Of a DNA stretch of 8,940 bases, positions 1-5,741 are shown piece by piece; the first letter of the stretch is position 1, and each line of letters starts with the position of its first letter. A model generated the notes under the pieces. That model saw only the letters and a list, made by a program, of their open reading frames with translations. It had not been told where the DNA came from and did not search any database. This DNA is from Alphaproteobacteria bacterium (GTDB lineage Bacteria > Pseudomonadota > Alphaproteobacteria > Rhodobacterales > Rhodobacteraceae): NCBI GenBank assembly GCA_003696705.1, contig RFGD01000327.1, positions 1 to 8,940 of the forward strand. The letters are read 5' to 3'. A program made the position numbers and the translations under genes.

Positions 1-393
1 CGGGGTTTCCGGCTTGCCTGGACCGACGGGCGGCTCAATCCTCTTCGCGCCGTCGGCACGCCGGCGGGCGAGGCGGCGATGTTGCGGGTCTGGACGGCGA
101 CCGTCCCGCGCCACCTCCGCCCTGGCGGTGCAACGGCAACCGACGCTCGGCCGGTGCGCAAGTCCAGCATGGCAAGCGCCGGCGTCCTCGTGCAGCTCGG
201 GCTCTTCGCGCGGGTCGAGAACGCGGGCGCTGCGGCGCAGAAGGCCGGCGGGCTGGGCTATCCGGTCTTGCGGGCGCGGGCGCGGTCGGGCCGCACGGCG
301 GTCCTGGCCGGGCCCTTCGCGACGCGCGCGGCCGCGCAGGATGCGCTCTTGCGTCTGCGCCGCGCGGGCTTCGCCGACGCGTTCCTGCGCTGA
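1..393 (+). CDS. SPOR-domain protein, C-terminal part (5' end outside window)
   Basis: The reading frame is open from the first base and stops at TGA 391-393, giving the last 130 residues of a longer protein. Residues about 2-38 (beginning GFRLAWTDGRLNPLRAVGT) form a linker of a style I associate with SPOR proteins of Rhodobacterales. Residues about 55-130 match a SPOR repeat: VLVQLGLFARVENA, then GYPVLRARARSGRTAVLAGPF, then alternating Ala/Leu/Arg helices ending in GFADAFLR. SPOR domains bind glycan strands stripped of stem peptides, usually at the division septum, so the protein is probably periplasmic or outer-membrane linked. Any signal peptide or lipobox lies upstream and cannot be seen. 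An internal ATG at 79 is not needed, because the frame continues upstream with family-like sequence. The gene converges on the next one with a 45-base gap and no clear terminator hairpin. The domain call is fairly secure; the exact role is unknown. Confidence 0.8.
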   Translation, partial: RGFRLAWTDGRLNPLRAVGTPAGEAAMLRVWTATVPRHLRPGGATATDARPVRKSSMASAGVLVQLGLFARVENAGAAAQKAGGLGYPVLRARARSGRTAVLAGPFATRAAAQDALLRLRRAGFADAFLR

Positions 394-438
394 AGGGGCG
401 CAGGCGCGGTCGGTGCAACAGCCTTCTCGGGGCGCTTC

Positions 439-1458
439 TCAATCCTCGCAGATTTCCTGAAGTGCCACCCAGCGCGTATCGGAAAGGACCTCGGGCTTCG
501 ACTGGCCGCGCATCGGGTCGGCCTCGATCAGCGGCAGAGAGCTTTCGCCGGTGACATCGAGCGCGTAGGCGTAAGGGGTTGACGAGATGCCGGCGCGGCC
601 GAGGACCGCGATCACCTCGTCGGTGCCAAGGACCGGGGCCGGGGGCGAAAGGACCAGGTGGCGCGCATGGCGCGCCAGCGTTCCTTCGGGAAGGGTTCCC
701 GTGGTCAGCAGCCGAAGCGTGGCGAAGGCGCCGGCGTCCTGCAACAGGCGCACCAGGGGCGAGTGGGTTCTTGCTTCCGTCGCGGCCACAAGGATGTGGC
801 CGGCGGCGACCTCGGGCTCGTCGTAGTCTTCGACAAGATCGCGGCCGATGACGATGATGTTGCCGGGAAGGGCAAGGGCACCGCTGACACCGCTTCGGGC
901 TACCAGAAGCGCGGGCGGGGCGTCCGGTATCAGGCGGCGCGCCAGCGCGTCGAGTGCGGCAAGACCGTCGGCATCGTGGCAGTTGCCACCCGTCAGCGGC
1001 CGAAGCGTGTCCAGCATCTGTCGCCCGATCGCCGCGCGCGCGGCCGCCGGCAGGACCGCATCCGCATGCCGCACGAGTGCCGAGGGCAGCCACAGGGCGG
1101 CCAGAAGACCAAGGACCAGCGCCATGGTGCCGACCGCGGCCAGGCGGCCGCGACCCGGACGGTAGCGGCGGCGGCGAATGGCGCGCCGCACCCGTTCGAT
1201 GGCGTTCATCATGGTCTCGTCGTCGATTTCGAGCGTCTCGCGCCCGTCCTCGTCGGCGGTGTAAAGGGCCGGTTCCCGGCCGGGGTTGAGCCGGCGCACC
1301 GCAGCGAGCGACCAGTGGGACAGCGGCCGAAGCGCGGCGTCCGTGATCGCAAGCGTCGCATCGCCGAAGACGACGATGACCTCGCGGCGCGGCTCGTCCG
1401 GTGCCGCCCGCCAGGTGCCGGGGCTTTCCAGCCGCTCGAATTCCTTGAGCGCCGTCAT
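439..1458 (-). CDS. Membrane-anchored protein with degenerate M48-peptidase-like domain, function unknown
   Basis: This encodes 339 residues. Residues 1-100 form a charged, probably cytoplasmic domain (EVIVVFGDATLAITDAALRPLSHW) ending in the basic stretch RRAIRRRRYRPGRGR. One clear transmembrane helix follows at about 106-125 (LAAVGTMALVLGLLAALWLP), so by the positive-inside rule the C-terminal two thirds should be periplasmic. Residues 194-224 (ALALPGNIIVIGRDLVEDYD, then EPEVAAGHILVA) resemble the M48 zinc-peptidase pattern in which an 'A..LPGG.I.V...L' strand precedes HEXXH. Where HEXXH is expected the protein has HILVA, so the catalytic Glu and second His are missing and activity is unlikely. 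The C-terminus (STPYAYALDVTGESSLPLIE and VLSDTRWVALQEICED) looks well ordered but I cannot assign it to a named family. No strong Shine-Dalgarno precedes the ATG at 1458. The gene lies 78 bases after the acyl-CoA synthetase on the same strand and may be co-transcribed. The gene call is good; the M48 relationship is inference. Confidence 0.78.
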   Translation of the reverse strand: MTALKEFERLESPGTWRAAPDEPRREVIVVFGDATLAITDAALRPLSHWSLAAVRRLNPGREPALYTADEDGRETLEIDDETMMNAIERVRRAIRRRRYRPGRGRLAAVGTMALVLGLLAALWLPSALVRHADAVLPAAARAAIGRQMLDTLRPLTGGNCHDADGLAALDALARRLIPDAPPALLVARSGVSGALALPGNIIVIGRDLVEDYDEPEVAAGHILVAATEARTHSPLVRLLQDAGAFATLRLLTTGTLPEGTLARHARHLVLSPPAPVLGTDEVIAVLGRAGISSTPYAYALDVTGESSLPLIEADPMRGQSKPEVLSDTRWVALQEICED

Positions 1459-1536
1459 GTCACGGGCCTGCCCGATGCCGATTGTCGTTTCGCCCGAGGA
1501 TACACAGGCCCCTGGCCACGCACAATCGACGTCCCG

Positions 1537-3168
1537 TCACAGCTCCTTGGCCACCTTCCTGAGCTCGAACTTCTGCACCTTGCCGGTCGACGTCTTGGGC
1601 AGCTCCTGGAAGACGACGCGCTTCGGCGTCTTGAAGCCGGCAAGTCGCTCGCGGCAGAAGGCGATCAGCTCGTCCTCGGTCGCCGACTGTCCTTCCTTGA
1701 GCTCGACGAAGGCGCAGGGAACCTCGCCCCATTTCTCGTCGGGCTTGGCGACAACGGCGCACAGAAGGACGGCCGGGTGTTTCATGAGCACGCCCTCGAC
1801 CTCGATCGACGAGATGTTCTCTCCGCCCGAAATGATGATGTCCTTCGACCGGTCGGTGATCTTGATGTAGCCGTCGGGATGCTGATAGGCGACGTCGCCC
1901 GAATGGAACCAGCCGCCACGGAAGGCCTCGGCCGTCGCTTCGGGGTTCTTGTAATAGCCCTTCATGACGGCGTTGCCGCGCATCATCACCTCGCCCGTGT
2001 GCTGGGCGTCCATGGGGATCTGCTCCATGGTCTCGGGATCGAGGACGGTGGCGTCCTCGATCATGGGCATGGGCACGCCGGTGCGGGCCTTGATTTCGGC
2101 GCGCTCCTCCTGGGGCAGATCGCCCCACAGCCAGTCCTTCCAGACGCATTCGACGACATGGCCATAGGTCTCGGTCAGGCCGTAGACCTGCGTGACGTTG
2201 AAGCCCAGGGGCTCGATCGCGGCAAGAACGGCGGCCGGCGGCGGCGCGCCGGCGGTGAAGACCTGCACGATGTGGTCGAAGGGGCGGCGCTCTTCATCCT
2301 TGGCATTGATGATGGTCTGAAGGACGATCGGCGCACCGCCGAAGTGGGTCACCTTCTCGTCCGCGATGGCGTCATAGATCTTGCCCGCGCGCACCTCCCT
2401 GAGGCCCACCATCGTTGCGGCGACAAGCGGGCCCGTCCAGGTGTGGCACCAGCCGTTGCAGTGGAAGAGGGGCACGATCTGCAGGATCCGCGGATAGAGC
2501 CCGAGCGGCCAGGAAACCGCCGTGCCCATGGCGATGAGGTGGCCGCCCCGGTGGTGGTAGACGACCCCCTTCGGCCGCCCCGTCGTGCCCGAGGTATAGT
2601 TGAGCGCCAGGCTTTCCCACTCGTCTTCGGGCATGACCCAGGGGGCATCCGGGTCGCCCGCGGCCAGAAGCGCTTCGTATTCCAGATACTTGCCGGTCGC
2701 GGTGAAGCCGGCCTCGGTATCGGCGACCTCGATGATTTCGGGCCCTTCGCCGTCCATGGCCGCGACGGCGGCTTCGGCAAGCGGCAGGAACTGCGTGTCG
2801 ACGAGGACCGCCTTGGCCTCGCCATGGGCGAAGATATAGGCCACGGTGTCGACGTCGAGGCGCGTGTTGATCGTGTTGATGACCGCACCGGCCGCCGGGA
2901 TGCCCCAGGTCGCCTCGAAATGGGCGGTGATGTTGGGCAAGAGCGTGGCCACTACGTCGCCGGGGCGGATGCCGCGCGCGGCCAGCGCCGAGGCCAGCCG
3001 CGTCACGCGCGCGCCGAAGTCGGCATAGCTCAGCCGCGTCTTGCCGTAGACGAGCGCCTCACGCTCGGGGAAGACCTTGATCGCCCGCCTGAGAAAGGAC
3101 AGGGGCGTCAGTGGAACGTGGTTCGCTGCACATTTCTCGAGCCCGGTTTCGTCGGCCATCCATCCCAT
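1537..3168 (-). CDS. AMP-forming acyl-CoA synthetase (AlkK/DmdB-type, medium-chain or methylmercaptopropionate-like)
   Basis: This encodes 543 residues. It should adenylate a carboxylic acid with ATP and transfer the acyl group to CoA in the cytoplasm, feeding beta-oxidation. Visible ANL-superfamily motifs are the phosphate loop YTSGTTGRPKG (191-201), VPLFHCNGW (232-240), YGLTET (329-334), GWFHSGD (419-425), TDRSKDIIISGGENISS (438-454) and the C-terminal catalytic lysine in PKTSTGK (K530). Length and the start MGWMADETGLE fit the AlkK/DmdB branch of medium-chain and 3-methylmercaptopropionate-CoA ligases. I chose the ATG at 3168 because GGGAG (minus strand, 3176-3180) lies seven bases upstream and the family-like N-terminus begins there. 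The frame extends upstream to 3234, but the extra 22 residues look unrelated. It is divergent from the transporter gene across 86 bases and is followed by the M48-like gene. Substrate is not decidable: no dmdA, dmdC or dmdD is nearby, while thiolase and FadB/FadJ-type genes lie about 2.5 kb away. Confidence 0.93.
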   Translation of the reverse strand: MGWMADETGLEKCAANHVPLTPLSFLRRAIKVFPEREALVYGKTRLSYADFGARVTRLASALAARGIRPGDVVATLLPNITAHFEATWGIPAAGAVINTINTRLDVDTVAYIFAHGEAKAVLVDTQFLPLAEAAVAAMDGEGPEIIEVADTEAGFTATGKYLEYEALLAAGDPDAPWVMPEDEWESLALNYTSGTTGRPKGVVYHHRGGHLIAMGTAVSWPLGLYPRILQIVPLFHCNGWCHTWTGPLVAATMVGLREVRAGKIYDAIADEKVTHFGGAPIVLQTIINAKDEERRPFDHIVQVFTAGAPPPAAVLAAIEPLGFNVTQVYGLTETYGHVVECVWKDWLWGDLPQEERAEIKARTGVPMPMIEDATVLDPETMEQIPMDAQHTGEVMMRGNAVMKGYYKNPEATAEAFRGGWFHSGDVAYQHPDGYIKITDRSKDIIISGGENISSIEVEGVLMKHPAVLLCAVVAKPDEKWGEVPCAFVELKEGQSATEDELIAFCRERLAGFKTPKRVVFQELPKTSTGKVQKFELRKVAKEL

Positions 3169-3198
3169 TCGACCACTCCCATGTCGCTTTTGGGCGCG

Positions 3199-3227
3199 AT
3201 TATTGAAGGAGGTTTCGGTTTTTGAAA
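3199..3227 (-). promoter_or_regulatory. Candidate sigma-70-type promoter for the acyl-CoA synthetase gene
   Basis: Reading the minus strand, TTTCAA (3227-3222) and AATAAT (3204-3199) are separated by exactly 17 bases. The -10-like box matches TATAAT at 5 of 6 positions, while the -35-like box matches TTGACA at only 3 of 6. The segment is noticeably A+T-rich compared with its surroundings. Transcription would begin near 3192 and leave a leader of about 24 bases before the ATG at 3168. The call is tentative; no operator palindrome is evident. Confidence 0.3.
3205..3213 (+). promoter_or_regulatory. Strong Shine-Dalgarno-like GAAGGAGGT upstream of the transporter gene
   Basis: GAAGGAGGT is a near-perfect complement to the 16S rRNA tail and ends eight bases before a TTG at 3222, which is in frame with the transporter gene. 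Using that TTG would add eleven residues, MKRAKRRRGPV, before the ATG at 3255. The ATG has its own weaker site, AAGGGG (3242-3247), seven bases upstream. The stronger site therefore argues for the TTG, and the better start codon argues for the ATG. Confidence 0.4.
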
Positions 3228-3254
3228 AGGGCAAAACGAAGAAGGGGTCCGGTC

Positions 3255-4202
3255 ATGAGCACGACGGCGTTCACGGCGACAAGAAGCGCACTTGCGGGCA
3301 CGCCTGAAGTGCTGGCGTCGATGGCGATCATCGGCCTGATCGACAACCTCGTGCGCGGCATGGCGGCGGATCTGGGCCTTTGGCAGTTCCATCTTCTGAG
3401 GGGTCTCGTCGCCGTGGCCGTCATCGTGCTCGTGGCGCGGCTTGCCGGGCGTCGCCTGGTGCCGCGTGCGCCGGCGTGGGTCGCGTTGCGCTCGGCGCTC
3501 GTGTCGCTCGCGATGATCCTCTATTTCTCGGCGCTCGGTTTCATGCCGGTGGCGGCGGCCGCGGCCGGCCTGTTCACGGCGCCGATCTTCGTCCTCCTGA
3601 TGCAGGCGATGTTCATGGGACACCGGGTCGGGGTCCGCCGGATCGCCGCCGTCGCGGTGGGTTTCGCCGGCATCCTTCTCGTCCTGCGCCCCGACGGCGC
3701 GCCGTGGTCCCTTGTCCTGCCGGTTCTGGCGGGGGCGGTCTATGCCGCCTGCAATCTTGTCACCCGGCACCGCTGCGCCGCCGAGGGGACCGAGGTGCTT
3801 CTGATCGGCTCGTTCGGGGCGCTTGCGCTCTGGGGTGGCGCGGGCTGTGTCCTTCTGGCCGCTCTGGGGGTCGTGCCCCCGGAAGGGCCCGAGGGTTTCG
3901 TCCTGCGCGGCTGGATGCCGCTTTCGGCCGCGCTTCTTGCGTTCGTTGCGGCACAGGCCCTGGCGGCCCTTGTTTCCGTCGGACTTCTCACGCGCGCCTA
4001 CCAGATCGGGGACACGCCGACGATTGCCGTGTTCGAGTATTCGGCCATGATCTTCGCGGCGATCTGGGCCTGGGCCCTTCGCGGAGAGGCGCCGGACGGC
4101 CTTGCGATGATCGGGATCGCGCTCATCATCGTCTCGGGGGCGACGCTGGCCTATCGCGGCCGCTTGCGCGGCGCCGAGCCGTCGCGCAATCTGGGCGCAT
4201 GA
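3255..4202 (+). CDS. EamA/DMT-superfamily transporter (ten transmembrane helices)
   Basis: This encodes 315 residues from the ATG at 3255, or 326 from an in-frame TTG at 3222. It is very hydrophobic with about ten predicted membrane helices near residues 20-40, 44-64, 76-96, 98-120, 129-146, 151-169, 181-205, 222-247, 255-275 and 283-300. This is the two-times-five helix (two EamA repeats) layout of the drug/metabolite transporter superfamily. LYFSALGFMPVAAAAAGLFT with TAPIFVLLMQ at the end of the first repeat, and DTPTIAVFEYSAMIFAAIWA near the end of the second, are the repeat-ending signatures typical of the family. It should act in the inner membrane, most often as an exporter of small metabolites or amino-acid-like compounds, but the substrate cannot be read. 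Its stop overlaps the sulfotransferase start as ATGA, pointing to translational coupling and possibly a shared substrate. The family call is firm; the start and substrate are not. Confidence 0.9.
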   Translation: MSTTAFTATRSALAGTPEVLASMAIIGLIDNLVRGMAADLGLWQFHLLRGLVAVAVIVLVARLAGRRLVPRAPAWVALRSALVSLAMILYFSALGFMPVAAAAAGLFTAPIFVLLMQAMFMGHRVGVRRIAAVAVGFAGILLVLRPDGAPWSLVLPVLAGAVYAACNLVTRHRCAAEGTEVLLIGSFGALALWGGAGCVLLAALGVVPPEGPEGFVLRGWMPLSAALLAFVAAQALAALVSVGLLTRAYQIGDTPTIAVFEYSAMIFAAIWAWALRGEAPDGLAMIGIALIIVSGATLAYRGRLRGAEPSRNLGA

Positions 4203-4849
4203 TCCTTTCCCGGGGCCGGCGCTATCTTTTCATCCATGTTCCGAAGACTGGCGGCACCAGCCTTGCGCTCGCGCTGGAGGCGCGGGCGATGCGCGACGAC
4301 ATCCTGGTCGGGGACACGCCGAAGGCGCGCCGCCGGCGCCGGCGTCTTCGTGAACTTCGGACGCGCGGGCGGTTGTGGAAACATGCGACGCTTGCCGACA
4401 TCGACGGCCTGGTGACGCCCGAGGACCTCGATCGCCTTTTCGTCTTCACGCTTGTCAGGAATCCCTGGGATCGGGTGGTGAGCTACTACCACTGGCTGCG
4501 GGAACAGCGCTTTGCCCACCCGGCGGTGGCGCGTGCCAAGGCGCTCGGCTTCGACGCCTTCGCCCGCCATCCCGCCACCCTGGCCGAGATCCGCGACAAT
4601 CCGGTATCGCGCTACGTCACCGACGCGACGGGGCGCGAGCGATGCGATCTCTTCATCCGCCTCGAGCACCTCGAGACCGATATCGCGCCCCTCGAAGCGC
4701 ATCTCGGGTTTCGCCTTTGCCCCCTGCCACGCGCCAATGTTTCCAGGCGCGCGCGGGACTTCCGCAGCTACTATTCGGACGCGTCGCGTCAGGCGGTGGG
4801 CGAGGCTGCCGCGGCGGACATTGCCCGTTTCGGCTACCGTTTCGGCTGA
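4199..4849 (+). CDS. PAPS-dependent sulfotransferase family protein (Sulfotransfer_2-like)
   Basis: This encodes 216 residues, a compact size for the family. It should transfer a sulfuryl group from PAPS to a hydroxyl or amino group of an unknown acceptor in the cytoplasm. The 5'-phosphosulfate loop is FIHVPKTGGTSLALAL (11-26; core VPKTGGTS), and the 3'-phosphate motif is LVRNPWDRVVSYYHWLR (85-101; Arg87 and Ser95 in the usual RNP..R..S pattern). KHATLADI (61-68), FIRLEHLETD (152-161) and the end pattern NVSRRARDFRSYYSD...FGYRFG resemble the carbohydrate-type bacterial members. An unusual basic patch, KARRRRRRLRELRTRGR (42-58), may contact an anionic acceptor or membrane; a 14-bp palindrome at 4331-4344 is a by-product of its Arg codons. 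The ATG at 4199 shares bases with the transporter stop (ATGA), so translation is probably coupled. The family call is strong. Whether the acceptor is a glycan, lipid or small metabolite cannot be decided. Confidence 0.9.
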   Translation: MILSRGRRYLFIHVPKTGGTSLALALEARAMRDDILVGDTPKARRRRRRLRELRTRGRLWKHATLADIDGLVTPEDLDRLFVFTLVRNPWDRVVSYYHWLREQRFAHPAVARAKALGFDAFARHPATLAEIRDNPVSRYVTDATGRERCDLFIRLEHLETDIAPLEAHLGFRLCPLPRANVSRRARDFRSYYSDASRQAVGEAAAADIARFGYRFG

Positions 4850-4989
4850 TTTCCGCCACAAGGTCTGTCGCGAATTCGAAACGGTCCTTCCGTTGCGGGC
4901 GGCATCGTCCCGGCCCGAGAAACGCCGGCCAGAATACGGCCCCAATCATGCCGAAAATCGGTAACGGAGAATTGTCTTAATGGGCATTG

Positions 4990-5005
4990 CCCGGGCGAAC
5001 CCGGG
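4990..5005 (+). promoter_or_regulatory. Short GC hairpin upstream of the Hint-like gene
   Basis: Two copies of CCCGGG flank a CGAA tetraloop, giving a perfect 6-bp all-GC stem. No T-tract follows, so it is not a standard terminator. It sits 22 bases before the ATG at 5028 and so could shape the leader of that mRNA. In such GC-rich DNA a stem this size can arise by chance. Confidence 0.3.
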
Positions 5006-5015
5006 GGGTGTGATG

Positions 5016-5022
5016 ACGGAGG
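5016..5022 (+). promoter_or_regulatory. Ribosome binding site ACGGAGG supporting the start at 5028
   Basis: ACGGAGG ends five bases before the ATG at 5028 and is the best Shine-Dalgarno among the three in-frame ATGs (4980, 5013, 5028). It supports the short form starting MLGLAWKIFDGG. Confidence 0.5.
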
Positions 5023-5027
5023 CGACA

Positions 5028-5741
5028 ATGCTTGGACTCGCTTGGAAGATATTCGACGGTGGCGAGTGGGCACGTAACGAGGGCGGCTATGGCGAGGCCG
5101 TGGCCAGACCGATGGTGCGGACGGCCGGCGACGGGTTCGCCGTCGGGACGATGCTGCCGACGCCGAACGGCTGGCGGGCGGTCGAAACCATTGTCCCGGG
5201 CGACCCGGTCGAGACGCTGGAAGGCGATGTGGTGCCGGTGCTCGAAGTGCGCCGCAGCCGCATCGAACCCGGCGCCACGTCGGTCAACGGGCCGATCCGG
5301 CTTCTGGAAGTGCCGCCCTGCGCCCTGGGAAACCGGGTTCTGAGCGTTCTCATGCCGGAACAGTGCATCCTGTTCGACGGCCCCATCGCGGAAGAGCTGT
5401 TCGGCACGCCCCTTGTCGGCGTCCGCGCCGCCGACCTCGAGGGTCATTTCGGCATCAACGGCTTTGACCTGGCCGAGCCGACGGTCGGCTATCGGATCGT
5501 CTTCGATCTCGAGGAGGTGATCGTGGCCGACGGGGGCATGATGGTGATCTGCCAGGCCGCCGACGAAATTCGCCCCGCCGCCACCACCGAGGAATTCGAG
5601 AACGACCAGTTTCCGGTGCTGTCCCACGAGCAGTCCGCGCGCTTCCTGGCCGCGCTTGAGGAAGCGGGTGCGGAGCCCAAGTGCCCCGCACCCGAGTTTC
5701 TCGATCAGGCCGCGCGCGCCTCGGGCGCGAAGCGGGCATAG
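5028..5741 (+). CDS. Hint-fold (Hint_2-like) protein lacking autoprocessing residues
   Basis: This encodes 237 residues from the ATG at 5028. Residues 36-66 (GFAVGTMLPTPNGWRAVETI, then VPGDPVETLEG) match the opening of Hedgehog/intein (Hint_2) domains, normally CFTPGT.I.TP.G.R.VE.L.PGD.V.T. PIRLLEVPPCALGN (89-102), MPEQCILFDG (109-118) and YRIVFDLEEVIVADGG (155-170) follow in the order of later Hint segments. The expected nucleophilic Cys is Gly36. The usual SP.H histidine segment reads MPEQ, and the later HEV.LA.G histidine is replaced within LEEVIVADGG. Self-splicing or cleavage is therefore unlikely. No signal peptide or transmembrane helix is evident. The start was chosen for its ACGGAGG site and because the upstream extension looks unrelated; ATGs at 4980 and 5013 remain possible. 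The last 37 bases overlap the oppositely transcribed FadB/FadJ-type gene. Family assignment is by pattern, with fair confidence; its biological role is unknown. Confidence 0.8.
   Translation: MLGLAWKIFDGGEWARNEGGYGEAVARPMVRTAGDGFAVGTMLPTPNGWRAVETIVPGDPVETLEGDVVPVLEVRRSRIEPGATSVNGPIRLLEVPPCALGNRVLSVLMPEQCILFDGPIAEELFGTPLVGVRAADLEGHFGINGFDLAEPTVGYRIVFDLEEVIVADGGMMVICQAADEIRPAATTEEFENDQFPVLSHEQSARFLAALEEAGAEPKCPAPEFLDQAARASGAKRA

Larger units (their letters stand above)
4850..5027. other. 178-base non-coding gap between the sulfotransferase and Hint-like genes
   Basis: No gene is supported here if the next gene starts at 5028. Alternative in-frame ATGs at 4980 (GGAG ten bases upstream) and 5013 would shorten the gap. 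I see no T-tracted terminator after the sulfotransferase stop and no convincing -35/-10 pair. The only structured element is the small GC hairpin listed separately. Confidence 0.5.

Noticed and set aside
326..337. A 12-bp palindrome containing a NotI-type core (GCGCGGCCGCGC)
   Set aside because: It lies within the SPOR coding region, is compositionally expected, and no associated element is visible.
394..438. Possible bidirectional terminator between the convergent SPOR and M48-like genes
   Set aside because: Only a weak 5-bp GAAGG/CCTTC pairing with a long loop and no T-tract could be found.
1459..1536. A 7-bp inverted repeat (CGATTGT at 1479-1485, ACAATCG at 1522-1528) in the synthetase/M48-like gap
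   Set aside because: The arms are short and 36 bases apart, with no T-tract, so it is neither a credible terminator nor a clear operator.
658..3225. An 855-codon open frame on the plus strand, antisense to the M48-like and acyl-CoA synthetase genes
   Set aside because: It lies opposite two genes with clear motifs, its product is low in hydrophobic order and rich in Gly/Arg/Asp/His, and it spans a gene boundary. This is the usual stop-free antisense artefact of high third-position GC.
4331..4344. A 14-bp perfect palindrome (CGCCGGCGCCGGCG)
   Set aside because: It lies inside the sulfotransferase coding sequence and is explained by a run of Arg codons in GC-rich DNA; no second copy or regulatory context is seen.
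3380..4849. A 489-codon frame that would fuse a transporter-region segment to the sulfotransferase
   Set aside because: The upstream part is a frame-shifted reading of the transporter with random Arg/Gly/Pro-rich sequence. The real sulfotransferase begins at the ATGA overlap at 4199.
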